The position numbers and the translations under genes are program-made. The notes below the pieces were generated by a model. It worked only from the letters and a program-made list of their open reading frames with translations. It was not told the origin of the DNA and ran no database searches. Of a stretch of DNA of 5,045 nucleotides, positions 1-5,045 are shown in pieces (the first letter of the stretch is position 1; each line of letters begins with the position of its first letter). Source of the DNA: Myxococcales bacterium (lineage in GTDB: Bacteria; Myxococcota; Polyangia; Fen-1088); assembly GCA_003157315.1 (NCBI GenBank), contig PMJE01000416.1, positions 1,463-6,507 on the forward strand, read 5' to 3'.

Positions 1-494
1 TTCACCAGCGGGTCAAAGCGCGTGTTGCTGACCCCGTGGTACCCGCCTGCCTCTTGATAGTCCTTGCGCAGAGGATGGCCTACCCAGTCGTCGGGCAGCA
101 AGATGCGCCGCAGGTCCGGGTGGCCCGCGAAATTCACCCCGAGCATGTCGTAGACTTCGCGTTCCAGCCAGTTGGCTGCCTTCCACACTCCCTGCACCGA
201 TGGCACGGACGGCTGGCTGCGATCAGCCTGGACCTTGAGCACGATCTGGTGCCGGTGCTGCAGCGAGAACAGGTGATACACGACCTCGATCAGGTTGCGC
301 GCCGGCCAGTCGATGCCGGTCACGTCCTCGCAATAGTCGAAATCCAGTCCTGCCTCGCCCCTCGCAAATTGGCAAAGCTCGACGATCTTTTCGGCTTTGA
401 CGGTGACGAACGGATCGATCTTAGCCTCACTCAGTTCGCCCACAGCGTCGCCGAACTGCGCCTTGAGCCTCGCCTGGATCTCCTGCGCGTTCAT
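1..494 (-). CDS. nuoC: NADH-quinone oxidoreductase subunit C (30 kDa subunit), 3' partial
   Basis: NuoC is part of the peripheral arm of respiratory complex I on the cytoplasmic face of the membrane, where it packs against NuoB and NuoD near the quinone site. The reading frame starts at ATG 494 (MNAQEIQARL) and stays open for 164 codons to the window edge, so the C-terminus is missing. Residues 111-132 match the complex I 30 kDa signature exactly: ERE, two residues, D-M-L, six residues, H125, then R129 and I-L. It continues into the conserved LLPDDW (132-137) and GHPLRKDY (139-146). The start lies 1 nt after the nuoB stop and has no strong Shine-Dalgarno, which suggests translational coupling. 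Separate NuoC proteins are usually about 160-220 residues, so this could be nearly complete, but a NuoCD fusion cannot be excluded because the downstream sequence is not shown. The family assignment is very secure. Confidence 0.96.
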   Translation of the reverse strand, partial: MNAQEIQARLKAQFGDAVGELSEAKIDPFVTVKAEKIVELCQFARGEAGLDFDYCEDVTGIDWPARNLIEVVYHLFSLQHRHQIVLKVQADRSQPSVPSVQGVWKAANWLEREVYDMLGVNFAGHPDLRRILLPDDWVGHPLRKDYQEAGGYHGVSNTRFDPLV

Positions 495-495
495 G

Positions 496-1020
496 CTACT
501 TGGCCCCGCTCTGTGGCCGGCGCTTCTCGCTCCACCAGCGCTCGCTCATCATGATGTCCTGGATGCGCATCAGGCCTTCGGTCAGGGCCTCGGGCCGGGG
601 CGGGCAGCCGGGCACGTAGACATCCACCGGGATGACCTTGTCCACGCCCTTGACCACCGCGTAGCTGCACTGGAACAGCCCGCCGCAGTTCGCGCACGAC
701 CCCATGGCCAGGACGTACTTGGGCTCCGCCATCTGGTCGTAGAGCAGCTTGGTTCGCTCGGCCATCTTGTAGCTGAGCGTGCCGGCCACGATCATCAGAT
801 CAGCCTGGCGCGGGCTGGCGCGGAACACGGCGGCGAAGCGGTCCAGATCCGCGCGCGGTCCCCCGGTCTGCATCAACTCGATGCCACAGCAGGCGAGCCC
901 GAAGAGCAGATAGTGGATGGAGTTCTTGCGTGCCAGGTTGACCAGGTCGTCGAAACGGTTGGTGTTGGTGAGCAGCACGCCGGCGCCCGGGCCCTCCTTC
1001 ACAATGCTTGTGATTGCCAT
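496..1020 (-). CDS. nuoB: NADH-quinone oxidoreductase subunit B (carries Fe-S cluster N2)
   Basis: NuoB (174 aa, PSST homologue) holds the terminal 4Fe-4S cluster N2, which passes electrons to quinone in complex I. The expected cluster ligands are visible: the tandem C44-C45 in [12 protein letters not shown]109 in GSCANCGG and C139 in VPGCPPRPE. Residues 125-141 ([17 protein letters not shown]) fit the family's C-terminal signature. Also conserved are [16 protein letters not shown] (67-82) and LYDQMAEPK (93-101). The length is typical of the short NuoB form. The ATG at 1020 is preceded by AGGA with a 7-nt spacer, and the TAG stop of nuoA provides the start of that motif. Oddities: HY stands where the enterobacterial protein has WP in NSIWP, and there are two extra cysteines, C112 and C118. 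The gene lies 9 nt after nuoA and 1 nt before nuoC, so it is clearly in the same operon. Confidence 0.97.
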   Translation of the reverse strand: MAITSIVKEGPGAGVLLTNTNRFDDLVNLARKNSIHYLLFGLACCGIELMQTGGPRADLDRFAAVFRASPRQADLMIVAGTLSYKMAERTKLLYDQMAEPKYVLAMGSCANCGGLFQCSYAVVKGVDKVIPVDVYVPGCPPRPEALTEGLMRIQDIMMSERWWSEKRRPQSGAK

Positions 1021-1029
1021 CGATGGTTC

Positions 1030-1458
1030 CTAGCCTTGCTGGTCGCCCGTAGCGCTGCCTGCCGGCTTTTCCGCGGAAGACAGCTTCTTCACCCATTCGA
1101 GATCGCCATGCGCCCAGGCCCAGATGAGACCGATGAGCAGGATGACCGTGAAGAGAACCAGTTCCGTCAGGGCGACCCAGCCGTTGCCCTGCTTGGTCCA
1201 TTCCGCGTAGACCACGACAACCGGAAAGGTCAGCGCGATGTCGACCTCGAAAATGACGAAGGCCAACGCGATCAAGTAGAAGCGCGGGTTGAAGTTGTAC
1301 CAGGCCGTGCCGATGGGCCGCTCGCCACATTCATATATGGAAACCTTGTTCGCGTTGGGAAAGCGCGGCCGGATGATGGCGCCGGTCAGCAGGGCGACCA
1401 GGGCGAAGAGCACGGCAACTACCGCGAACGTGAGCACTGCGCCGAATTGGAAGCCCAT
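1030..1458 (-). CDS. nuoA: NADH-quinone oxidoreductase subunit A (membrane subunit)
   Basis: NuoA (ND3 homologue) is a small three-helix membrane subunit at the junction of the peripheral and membrane arms of complex I, next to the quinone cavity. From ATG 1458 the product has 142 aa. Three hydrophobic segments are seen at about residues 5-29, 60-84 and 97-117. The loop after helix 1 carries YECGERPIG (42-50) with the conserved C44, and helix 2 opens with PRFYLIALAFVIF. The acidic pair in helix 2 is E71 and D73 (FEVD), the reverse order of the FDVE seen in E. coli. The C-terminus (GDLEW, then a polar tail) is hydrophilic. An in-frame GTG at 1479 would add seven residues, but ATG 1458 has AGAGGA four nucleotides upstream, so it is preferred. 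This is the first gene of the operon, as is usual for nuo clusters. Confidence 0.95.
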   Translation of the reverse strand: MGFQFGAVLTFAVVAVLFALVALLTGAIIRPRFPNANKVSIYECGERPIGTAWYNFNPRFYLIALAFVIFEVDIALTFPVVVVYAEWTKQGNGWVALTELVLFTVILLIGLIWAWAHGDLEWVKKLSSAEKPAGSATGDQQG

Positions 1459-1462
1459 GAGT

Positions 1463-1468
1463 TCCTCT
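1463..1468 (-). promoter_or_regulatory. Ribosome binding site deciding the nuoA start
   Basis: On the minus strand AGAGGA is followed by ACTC and then ATG 1458. This motif would lie inside the coding sequence if the in-frame GTG at 1479 were used. Upstream of that GTG (positions 1480-1500, read leftward) the sequence is CCCGGG-rich with no purine-rich ribosome binding site. The site therefore supports the shorter NuoA. Confidence 0.65.
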
Positions 1469-1486
1469 TGCCGTAGCACTTCGTGG

Positions 1487-1500
1487 CCCGGGTTCCCGGG
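1487..1500. repeat. GC-rich inverted repeat in the predicted nuo leader
   Basis: CCCGGG-TT-CCCGGG consists of two copies of a self-complementary hexamer separated by TT. In RNA it could fold into a short, GC-rich hairpin between the predicted transcription start and the nuoA ribosome binding site, with the innermost pair probably open because a 2-nt loop is too tight. It could equally be a double-strand protein site or chance in GC-rich DNA. Confidence 0.3.
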
Positions 1501-1503
1501 TGC

Positions 1504-1519
1504 GACCTATTTATAGGTC
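1504..1519. repeat. Perfect inverted repeat overlapping the nuo promoter -10
   Basis: GACCTAT-TT-ATAGGTC has two 7-bp arms that are exact reverse complements around a 2-bp centre. It covers the proposed -10 hexamer, so a dimeric regulator binding here would compete with RNA polymerase. No known operator consensus is recognised; it is not an FNR-type TTGAT-N4-ATCAA site. A regulatory role is inferred only from symmetry and position. Confidence 0.45.
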
Positions 1520-1536
1520 CCACCTCCCGGGGTCAA
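1510..1536 (-). promoter_or_regulatory. Probable sigma70-type promoter of the nuo operon
   Basis: Read leftward on the minus strand, TTGACC (1536-1531) matches the -35 consensus at five of six positions and TATAAA (1515-1510) matches the -10 at five of six. The spacer is 15 bp, shorter than the ideal 17, which lowers confidence. Transcription would start near 1502, leaving a leader of roughly 45 nt before ATG 1458. The AT-rich -10 stands out sharply from its GC-rich surroundings. No equally good element faces the lipoprotein gene. Confidence 0.45.
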
Positions 1537-1666
1537 GTGCGCCAGAAATGGCAGGGCAGTCTCAGCTTTTCGAGGGTCAGAGGTGATACGGTCGCGGCGG
1601 TGCTCGGGTTGCGTGCAGAGGATTGCGCCGCGCATGGCGGCACGTGAATTGCTTTGTCGGTGCTTC

Positions 1667-2563
1667 ATGAAACGAGCGACATATAGCATACCAATCGGGA
1701 TTGCGGTCATTGTCGTGGCTGGCATGGTTGCGACTGGATGTGATGACGGCGGGGGCCTAGGATCTGGCAAGATGGATGCTGGCGCGTCCGACGGTGTCGC
1801 CAGCCTGGGCGGTCAGTCTGGCTCCACTTTGTCCGCAGGCGGGACGACCAGTACACCGGGCACAGGCGGTGCGATGGGCACCGGCGGCGCAGCCGGGTCA
1901 GTGGGCACTGGCGGCGCAGTGGACGCGGGTGGACTGGCCGGGGCCAAAGGTACCGGAGGTATGACTGGATCAGGTGGAACGACCGGATCCGGTGGCAGCA
2001 AGGGCGGCAGCGATGGCGGCGTCGATGCTGCGGTCGACGTCTCGACGTCGGACGGAGGCGGGAGAGTCGATGGAGCGGCCGATGCCGGAGCCAAGGATGC
2101 GTCGGCGTCCGAGACGCCGGCGCTTCCCGATGCGCCGGTGGTTTGCGGCCCGATATGCGACATCTACTGTGCCTATGGAAACGTGCTGGACGTGAACGGC
2201 TGTCCAACCTGTACGTGCAACCCGCCGCCATGTCCCTCGATGCCATGCCCGTCATGTGCCTACGGCTATGTGCGCGACTCAAACGGCTGTTGGACTTGTA
2301 CCTGCGCGCCTGTCGCGTCGTGCGGTCAGCTCCTCGATGCCGGCCTGTGTGAGGCCAGCTCCCACTGCCGTTGGCTCACACCCGGCTGTGCAATGGGAGG
2401 AAACCCGCTGGCCCAGTCCGAGTCAGGCTGCTACGAACAGGTCGATTGCCTCACCACCAGCGACTGCACGGAAACCGGCTCGACCTGCGTTGATCGCACG
2501 GTCGCTCCGCCGGGAGGCCCGGGTGGCGATTGGTGCGGAATGGCGGTGCGCATCTGCCTGTGA
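1667..2563 (+). CDS. Predicted lipoprotein with two antistasin-like cysteine repeats
   Basis: No specific function is recognised. From ATG 1667 the product has 298 aa. Residues 1-25 form a lipoprotein signal peptide: MKR, a hydrophobic core (SIPIGIAVIVVAGM) and a lipobox-like VATGC with the lipidated C25. Residues about 26-150 are a low-complexity Gly/Ser/Thr/Ala/Asp linker with TGG and GSGG units, probably a disordered tether. Residues 160-213 hold two cysteine repeats of the antistasin type (C, C, C-A-Y-G, D, N-G-C, x2, C-x-C). Residues 219-298 form a further cysteine-rich part; 22 cysteines lie after residue 150, suggesting disulfides in an oxidising compartment. Antistasin-like modules are protease inhibitors in leeches, but that activity cannot be assumed here. 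An in-frame GTG at 1583 would add 28 residues ahead of the signal peptide and is disfavoured. No clear ribosome binding site precedes ATG 1667. Asp follows the lipid cysteine; in enterobacteria this retains lipoproteins at the inner membrane, but the rule may not hold here. Confidence 0.85.
   Translation: MKRATYSIPIGIAVIVVAGMVATGCDDGGGLGSGKMDAGASDGVASLGGQSGSTLSAGGTTSTPGTGGAMGTGGAAGSVGTGGAVDAGGLAGAKGTGGMTGSGGTTGSGGSKGGSDGGVDAAVDVSTSDGGGRVDGAADAGAKDASASETPALPDAPVVCGPICDIYCAYGNVLDVNGCPTCTCNPPPCPSMPCPSCAYGYVRDSNGCWTCTCAPVASCGQLLDAGLCEASSHCRWLTPGCAMGGNPLAQSESGCYEQVDCLTTSDCTETGSTCVDRTVAPPGGPGGDWCGMAVRICL
1838..2020 (+). repeat. Degenerate Gly-rich coding repeat in the lipoprotein linker
   Basis: Imperfect units of the form GGCAC(C/T)GGCGG(C)GCAG encode recurring GTGGA and GSGG motifs (residues about 58-118). 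Copies at about 1879-1893 and 1906-1920 are nearly identical. This repeat tract is prone to slippage and could vary in length between strains, changing how far the cysteine-rich part extends from the membrane. Confidence 0.55.
2144..2305 (+). repeat. Tandem antistasin-like repeat pair (87-nt period)
   Basis: Unit one runs from C160 to C184 and unit two from C189 to C213 of the lipoprotein. The best-matching cores, at 2168-2218 and 2255-2305, are 87 nt (29 codons) apart. Both encode CAYG, a V-x-D segment, NGC, two residues and CTC. They also share DNA stretches such as TGTGCCTA and AACGGCTGT, consistent with an internal duplication. The first half of each unit differs in cysteine spacing (C-x3-C-x3-C versus C-x4-C-x2-C). 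Confidence 0.7.
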
Positions 2564-2625
2564 GTATCTGCCGGCGCGCCGGGCAATCTGGACCGCGCTG
2601 AGCTATGCTGTTTTCGGATACTGCA

Positions 2626-3801
2626 ATGACTGAACCTGAATCCCCATCCGGGCCCCCGACCGATCCTGCCGGTTCCGGCCCCGTCCCACGGCCGTCACGC
2701 AGTGGCCCCCGCTACGGCAACGAAGCGATTGCCCCGTACTTTTTCCTGATTATCTTCGGCGCTGCCTTGATTGCGGTGGGGTATGTACTGCTGCCCTTCC
2801 TGGGCGACATGGTGATCGCTCTGGTGGCCGTGCTGTTGCTGACTCGGCATTATGAGCGGCTGCTGCGTGCGCTGGGGAACCGGCCGGTGCTGGCATCGGG
2901 TCTGACCGTGGCGGTTCTCATGGTGGTGGTGGCCGTCCCGGTGGGCCTGGTGGGCTCAGCCCTGCTGGCCGACATCCGGCGCGCGGCGATGACTTGGGGC
3001 GGGCCCGAGGCATATGTCACGCTCAACGACTGGACCAGTGAAAATGGCCGGGTGGCCCGCGCTCTCAGCAATTTCGCCCAGCGCACCGGTCTTCCCATCT
3101 CGCCCGAGGCGATTGGGGATGCCGTGGTCGAAGCGGCCCGCGCTCTCAGCCAGGGCCTGTACAAGCGCGCCAACTCGTTCGTCTCCGGTGTGTTCCAGTT
3201 CGCCCTTCACGGGGTCATTACCCTGTTCTCTATCTTCTACCTGCTCATGCAGGGGGAGAAACTGCGCACCTTCTTGTTTCGCCTGTCGCCTTTGGCAGAT
3301 GACGAAGACCAGCTGTTTATCAACAAGCTGGGCGAAGTGGGACGCGCCATCTTGATCGGCAACGGCATTGGCAGTTCATTGCAGGGACTGGTGGCTGGCC
3401 TTGCCTGGGCCGTGGTCGGGCTGTCATCGCCCGTATTGTGGGGCCTGGTAATGGCAGTTGCGGCATTCCTTCCCTTGGTGGGAGTGGCCGCGGTGGTGGT
3501 GCCCGCGACCTTCTATTTGTGGTTCGCGGGCCGGCATGCAGTTGCGGTGGGCTTTTTCATTTTCTGCATGGGACAGTCGTTCTTGTTTGAATACGGCCTC
3601 AAGCCGCGACTCATGGGCTCTTCAATGCGCATGAACAGTCTGCTGGTGTTCCTCAGCCTGTTGGGCGGGATTCTCGGCTTTGGCGCGCCGGGAATTCTCT
3701 ACGGCCCACTCGTCATGACGCTCTTCCTGGCCCTGGCGCAGCTCTACGTGACACGCTACCAGCAGCGCATTGCCACACGTTTGGCAGGCCGCACCGGCTG
3801 A
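2626..3801 (+). CDS. AI-2E/PerM-family (UPF0118) membrane transporter
   Basis: This is a multi-pass inner-membrane protein of the AI-2E transporter family. Members include the E. coli autoinducer-2 exporter TqsA and others linked to Na+(Li+)/H+ antiport; the substrate cannot be told from sequence. From ATG 2626 it has 391 aa, usual for the family. After a Pro/Ser-rich N-terminal tail (1-31), hydrophobic segments lie at about 36-58, 59-74, 91-114, 185-209, 239-265, 268-301, 303-323 and 337-373. A polar domain separates the third and fourth (115-184). Family hallmarks are FLPLVG (281-286), KPRLMGSS (326-333) followed by MNSLLVFLSLLGG, and GAPGILYGP (353-361). An in-frame ATG at 2605 would add seven residues (MLFSDTA). 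Neither start has a strong ribosome binding site; 2626 is chosen because MTEPES is a more typical beginning, but this is uncertain. It follows the lipoprotein by 62 nt on the same strand and may be cotranscribed. Confidence 0.9.
   Translation: MTEPESPSGPPTDPAGSGPVPRPSRSGPRYGNEAIAPYFFLIIFGAALIAVGYVLLPFLGDMVIALVAVLLLTRHYERLLRALGNRPVLASGLTVAVLMVVVAVPVGLVGSALLADIRRAAMTWGGPEAYVTLNDWTSENGRVARALSNFAQRTGLPISPEAIGDAVVEAARALSQGLYKRANSFVSGVFQFALHGVITLFSIFYLLMQGEKLRTFLFRLSPLADDEDQLFINKLGEVGRAILIGNGIGSSLQGLVAGLAWAVVGLSSPVLWGLVMAVAAFLPLVGVAAVVVPATFYLWFAGRHAVAVGFFIFCMGQSFLFEYGLKPRLMGSSMRMNSLLVFLSLLGGILGFGAPGILYGPLVMTLFLALAQLYVTRYQQRIATRLAGRTG
3054..3150 (+). repeat. In-frame 16-bp exact direct repeat inside the transporter gene
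   Basis: GGCCCGCGCTCTCAGC occurs at 3054-3069 and again at 3135-3150. The copies are 81 nt apart, exactly 27 codons, and encode VARALS and AARALS in the polar domain between the third and fourth membrane segments. The repeat may be a trace of internal duplication or a coincidence of shared codons. Recombination between the copies would remove 27 residues without a frameshift. Confidence 0.5.
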
Positions 3802-3829
3802 AGGCGGATCCAGCAAGCCGGCGGGATCC
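3794..3829. terminator. Weak inverted repeats between convergent genes, possible terminator
   Basis: The transporter and the cytochrome gene converge with 34 bp between their stop codons. CCGGCT (3794-3799) can pair with AGCCGG (3816-3821), and an alternative stem could form between GGATCC at 3806-3811 and 3824-3829. Neither stem is followed by a U-run on either strand, so an intrinsic terminator is not well supported. The position is where a shared terminator would be expected. Confidence 0.2.
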
Positions 3830-3835
3830 TGAACC

Positions 3836-5045
3836 CTACTTCTTGTCTTCGCCGGGTTTCTCTTCCGTCGGCGGTTCCGTCTCCTTCAGCTTCTCCAATT
3901 CCAACGGGTGATGATGTTGCATTTCATCCTCGGTCATTTCTCCGGTGAGCCACACCTTGCTCATGGGCCAGACGTCCGGGCTGAAGATGACGGAGTACAA
4001 ATGCCAAATGATGATGGCCAAAAAGGCGAGGGCCGCCTCATAGCCGTGAATGGCGGCGGCCACGTCAAGGCCGAGCTTGGGCATGTGGCGCATGGACCAT
4101 CCCGGGAACCAAAGCACGAATCCGGTTGCACCCATGACGATTGAACCCCAAACCACGGCCAGATACTCGAATTTCTCGATGAAGTTGAAGCGCGGGTAGG
4201 CGGGCCGCTCTTTCGATCGACCCAAGTTGAAAGCGATGAGCTTCCTGAGATCCGTGTAGTCCTTGATCCGCGGCATCATCTCGACGAGATCCTTGCGCGC
4301 GCGCCGCGACGAAAGCACGAACACGGTGTGCACTAGTACCAAAGTGATGAGCACAATGGCGGCGCCCCGGTGGATGAGTCCGCGCAATTGGAAGCTGCCC
4401 GGCGTGTTGAAGATGCCTTTGAAGAAACTCGATTCCGGGAACAAAATGGGCAGCCCGGTGAAGATGAGGGTCAGGAACGACAGCATCATGATGATGTGTT
4501 GAACTCGGTAGCTCAGCGGGAAGCGGAGGTAGGTCTTCCCGGCTCGTTTGCGTCGTGGCTCAGGATCCCTGCCTTGCAGCCGGGCGAACAGCCTGCGCGC
4601 ATAGTGGCTGAACAGGTCAAGGATGATATAGGCAATGAATCCCCCCACTGTCGCGACGATCAGAATGATGTAGGAAAGCTTGATGAGGAACACCAGTGGG
4701 TTGTCTTTGAGAGTCTGGTTCTGATGGATCTTTCCCAGCGCCAGGAAGCGGCTTGGACCGGAATGGCAATTGCCGCAGGTTTCGCCCAGGTTCTTGGGGT
4801 TGACCCTGGACTTGGGGTCGTTGGACGGCAGGATGTCGTGCGAGCCGTGACAGCTGGCACAGTTGGCTGCACGTTTGTCGCCGAACCCCTGGGCAATGCC
4901 GTGGAAGCTGGACTTGTAGGTTGCCTCGCGGTTGGGCGGCATCTGATAGCGCGAGCTCAGCAGCGCGTTCTGGTGGCACGCGCTGCAGGTCTTGGTCACG
5001 TTGCCTGAATAGACTGGCGAGTTGGGGTCGTCGTGCTTCTGGATG
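3836..5045 (-). CDS. Multiheme cytochrome c / cytochrome b fusion, membrane quinone oxidoreductase, 5' partial
   Basis: The frame is open to the right window edge, so the N-terminus is missing; 402 residues are visible. The first part is a periplasmic-type multiheme domain with three CXXCH heme c sites: C20-C23-H24, C62-C65-H66 and C90-C93-H94. H48, H69 and H107 are candidate axial ligands. A membrane helix follows (about 117-143). Then comes a four-helix cytochrome b561-like domain resembling the b subunits of formate dehydrogenase, Ni-Fe hydrogenase and thiosulfate reductase, with helices near 180-201, 222-245, 291-313 and 328-355. H183, H225, H239, H333 and H348 lie in or near them as candidate heme b ligands. 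The tail (368-402) is highly charged. The likely role is electron exchange between the quinone pool and periplasmic carriers, as proposed for the b/c cytochrome CbcL of Geobacter; direction and partner are unknown. A GTG at 4999 is not a credible start, as homologous-looking sequence continues upstream of it. Confidence 0.88.
   Translation of the reverse strand, partial: IQKHDDPNSPVYSGNVTKTCSACHQNALLSSRYQMPPNREATYKSSFHGIAQGFGDKRAANCASCHGSHDILPSNDPKSRVNPKNLGETCGNCHSGPSRFLALGKIHQNQTLKDNPLVFLIKLSYIILIVATVGGFIAYIILDLFSHYARRLFARLQGRDPEPRRKRAGKTYLRFPLSYRVQHIIMMLSFLTLIFTGLPILFPESSFFKGIFNTPGSFQLRGLIHRGAAIVLITLVLVHTVFVLSSRRARKDLVEMMPRIKDYTDLRKLIAFNLGRSKERPAYPRFNFIEKFEYLAVVWGSIVMGATGFVLWFPGWSMRHMPKLGLDVAAAIHGYEAALAFLAIIIWHLYSVIFSPDVWPMSKVWLTGEMTEDEMQHHHPLELEKLKETEPPTEEKPGEDKK

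Larger units (their letters stand above)
1459..1666. other. Divergent intergenic region between nuoA and the lipoprotein gene
   Basis: This 208-bp stretch separates two divergently oriented start codons. The nuo-proximal half (about 1459-1540) contains the nuoA ribosome binding site, a GC-rich inverted repeat, an AT-rich palindrome and a likely leftward promoter. The half next to the lipoprotein (about 1541-1666) has no recognisable rightward promoter or strong ribosome binding site. It is partly open in the lipoprotein frame from a GTG at 1583, but the encoded residues do not look like a signal peptide. I see no RNA gene in it. Confidence 0.6.

Noticed and set aside
397..1476. Long plus-strand open frame (359 codons) across the nuo genes
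   Set aside because: It lies antisense to nuoC, nuoB and nuoA, which are certain. The translation is low-complexity His/Gln/Arg-rich with no domain, typical of a GC-rich antisense shadow.
1459..1479. GTG start at 1479 for NuoA
   Set aside because: The extra seven residues (MLRQEEL) would contain the AGAGGA ribosome binding site of the better-placed ATG 1458, and no such site precedes the GTG.
1583..1666. N-terminal extension of the lipoprotein from GTG 1583
   Set aside because: It would place 28 Arg/Cys-rich residues before a complete signal peptide that begins naturally with MKR at 1667.
1707..2282. Minus-strand open frame of 191 codons opposite the lipoprotein
   Set aside because: The product is Arg/His/Pro-rich, as expected from the reverse of a Gly-rich coding repeat, and no ribosome binding site or domain supports it.
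2571..2582. Perfect 12-bp palindrome CCGGCGCGCCGG just after the lipoprotein stop
   Set aside because: As a terminator it has no U-run and no room for a loop. Such strings are common in GC-rich DNA, so it is noted without a functional call.
4370..5008. Plus-strand open frame of 212 codons opposite the cytochrome gene
   Set aside because: It is antisense to the heme-binding and membrane parts of a recognisable cytochrome and encodes no recognisable protein.

Overview
The window looks like chromosomal DNA from a GC-rich, free-living bacterium, most likely a myxobacterium or relative (Myxococcota). This is an inference. The main clue is a lipoprotein with a long Gly/Ser/Thr/Asp 'TGG/GGA' linker followed by a cysteine-rich C-terminal half, a style very common in that phylum. 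No RNA genes, CRISPR arrays, transposons or integration sites were seen.

Layout. Positions 1-1458, minus strand: the start of a respiratory complex I operon, nuoA-nuoB-nuoC, running leftward out of the window. nuoC is cut at its 3' end. The genes are tightly packed (9 nt, then 1 nt between them). Positions 1459-1666: a 208-bp divergent intergenic region. It holds a plausible leftward sigma70-type promoter whose -10 lies inside a perfect 7-bp-arm inverted repeat, and a GC-rich inverted repeat in the predicted 5' leader. Positions 1667-2563, plus strand: a predicted secreted lipoprotein with two antistasin-like cysteine repeats. Positions 2626-3801, plus strand: an AI-2E/PerM-family multi-pass membrane protein. 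Positions 3802-3835: a short convergent spacer with weak inverted repeats. Positions 3836-5045, minus strand: a protein with a multiheme c-type cytochrome part fused to a b-type cytochrome membrane part. It is cut at its 5' end by the window edge.

How the genes fit together. NuoA and NuoB/NuoC belong to complex I, which passes electrons from NADH (or another donor) to quinone and pumps protons. The b/c cytochrome at the other end is probably a quinone-linked membrane oxidoreductase exchanging electrons between the quinone pool and periplasmic carriers. The two could therefore share a quinone pool, but they are separate transcription units and no direct link is shown. The lipoprotein and transporter sit between them on the opposite strand, with no evident role in respiration. 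No clearly undescribed system is visible. The items most worth a second look are the b/c cytochrome fusion, the antistasin-type lipoprotein and the palindrome over the nuo promoter.
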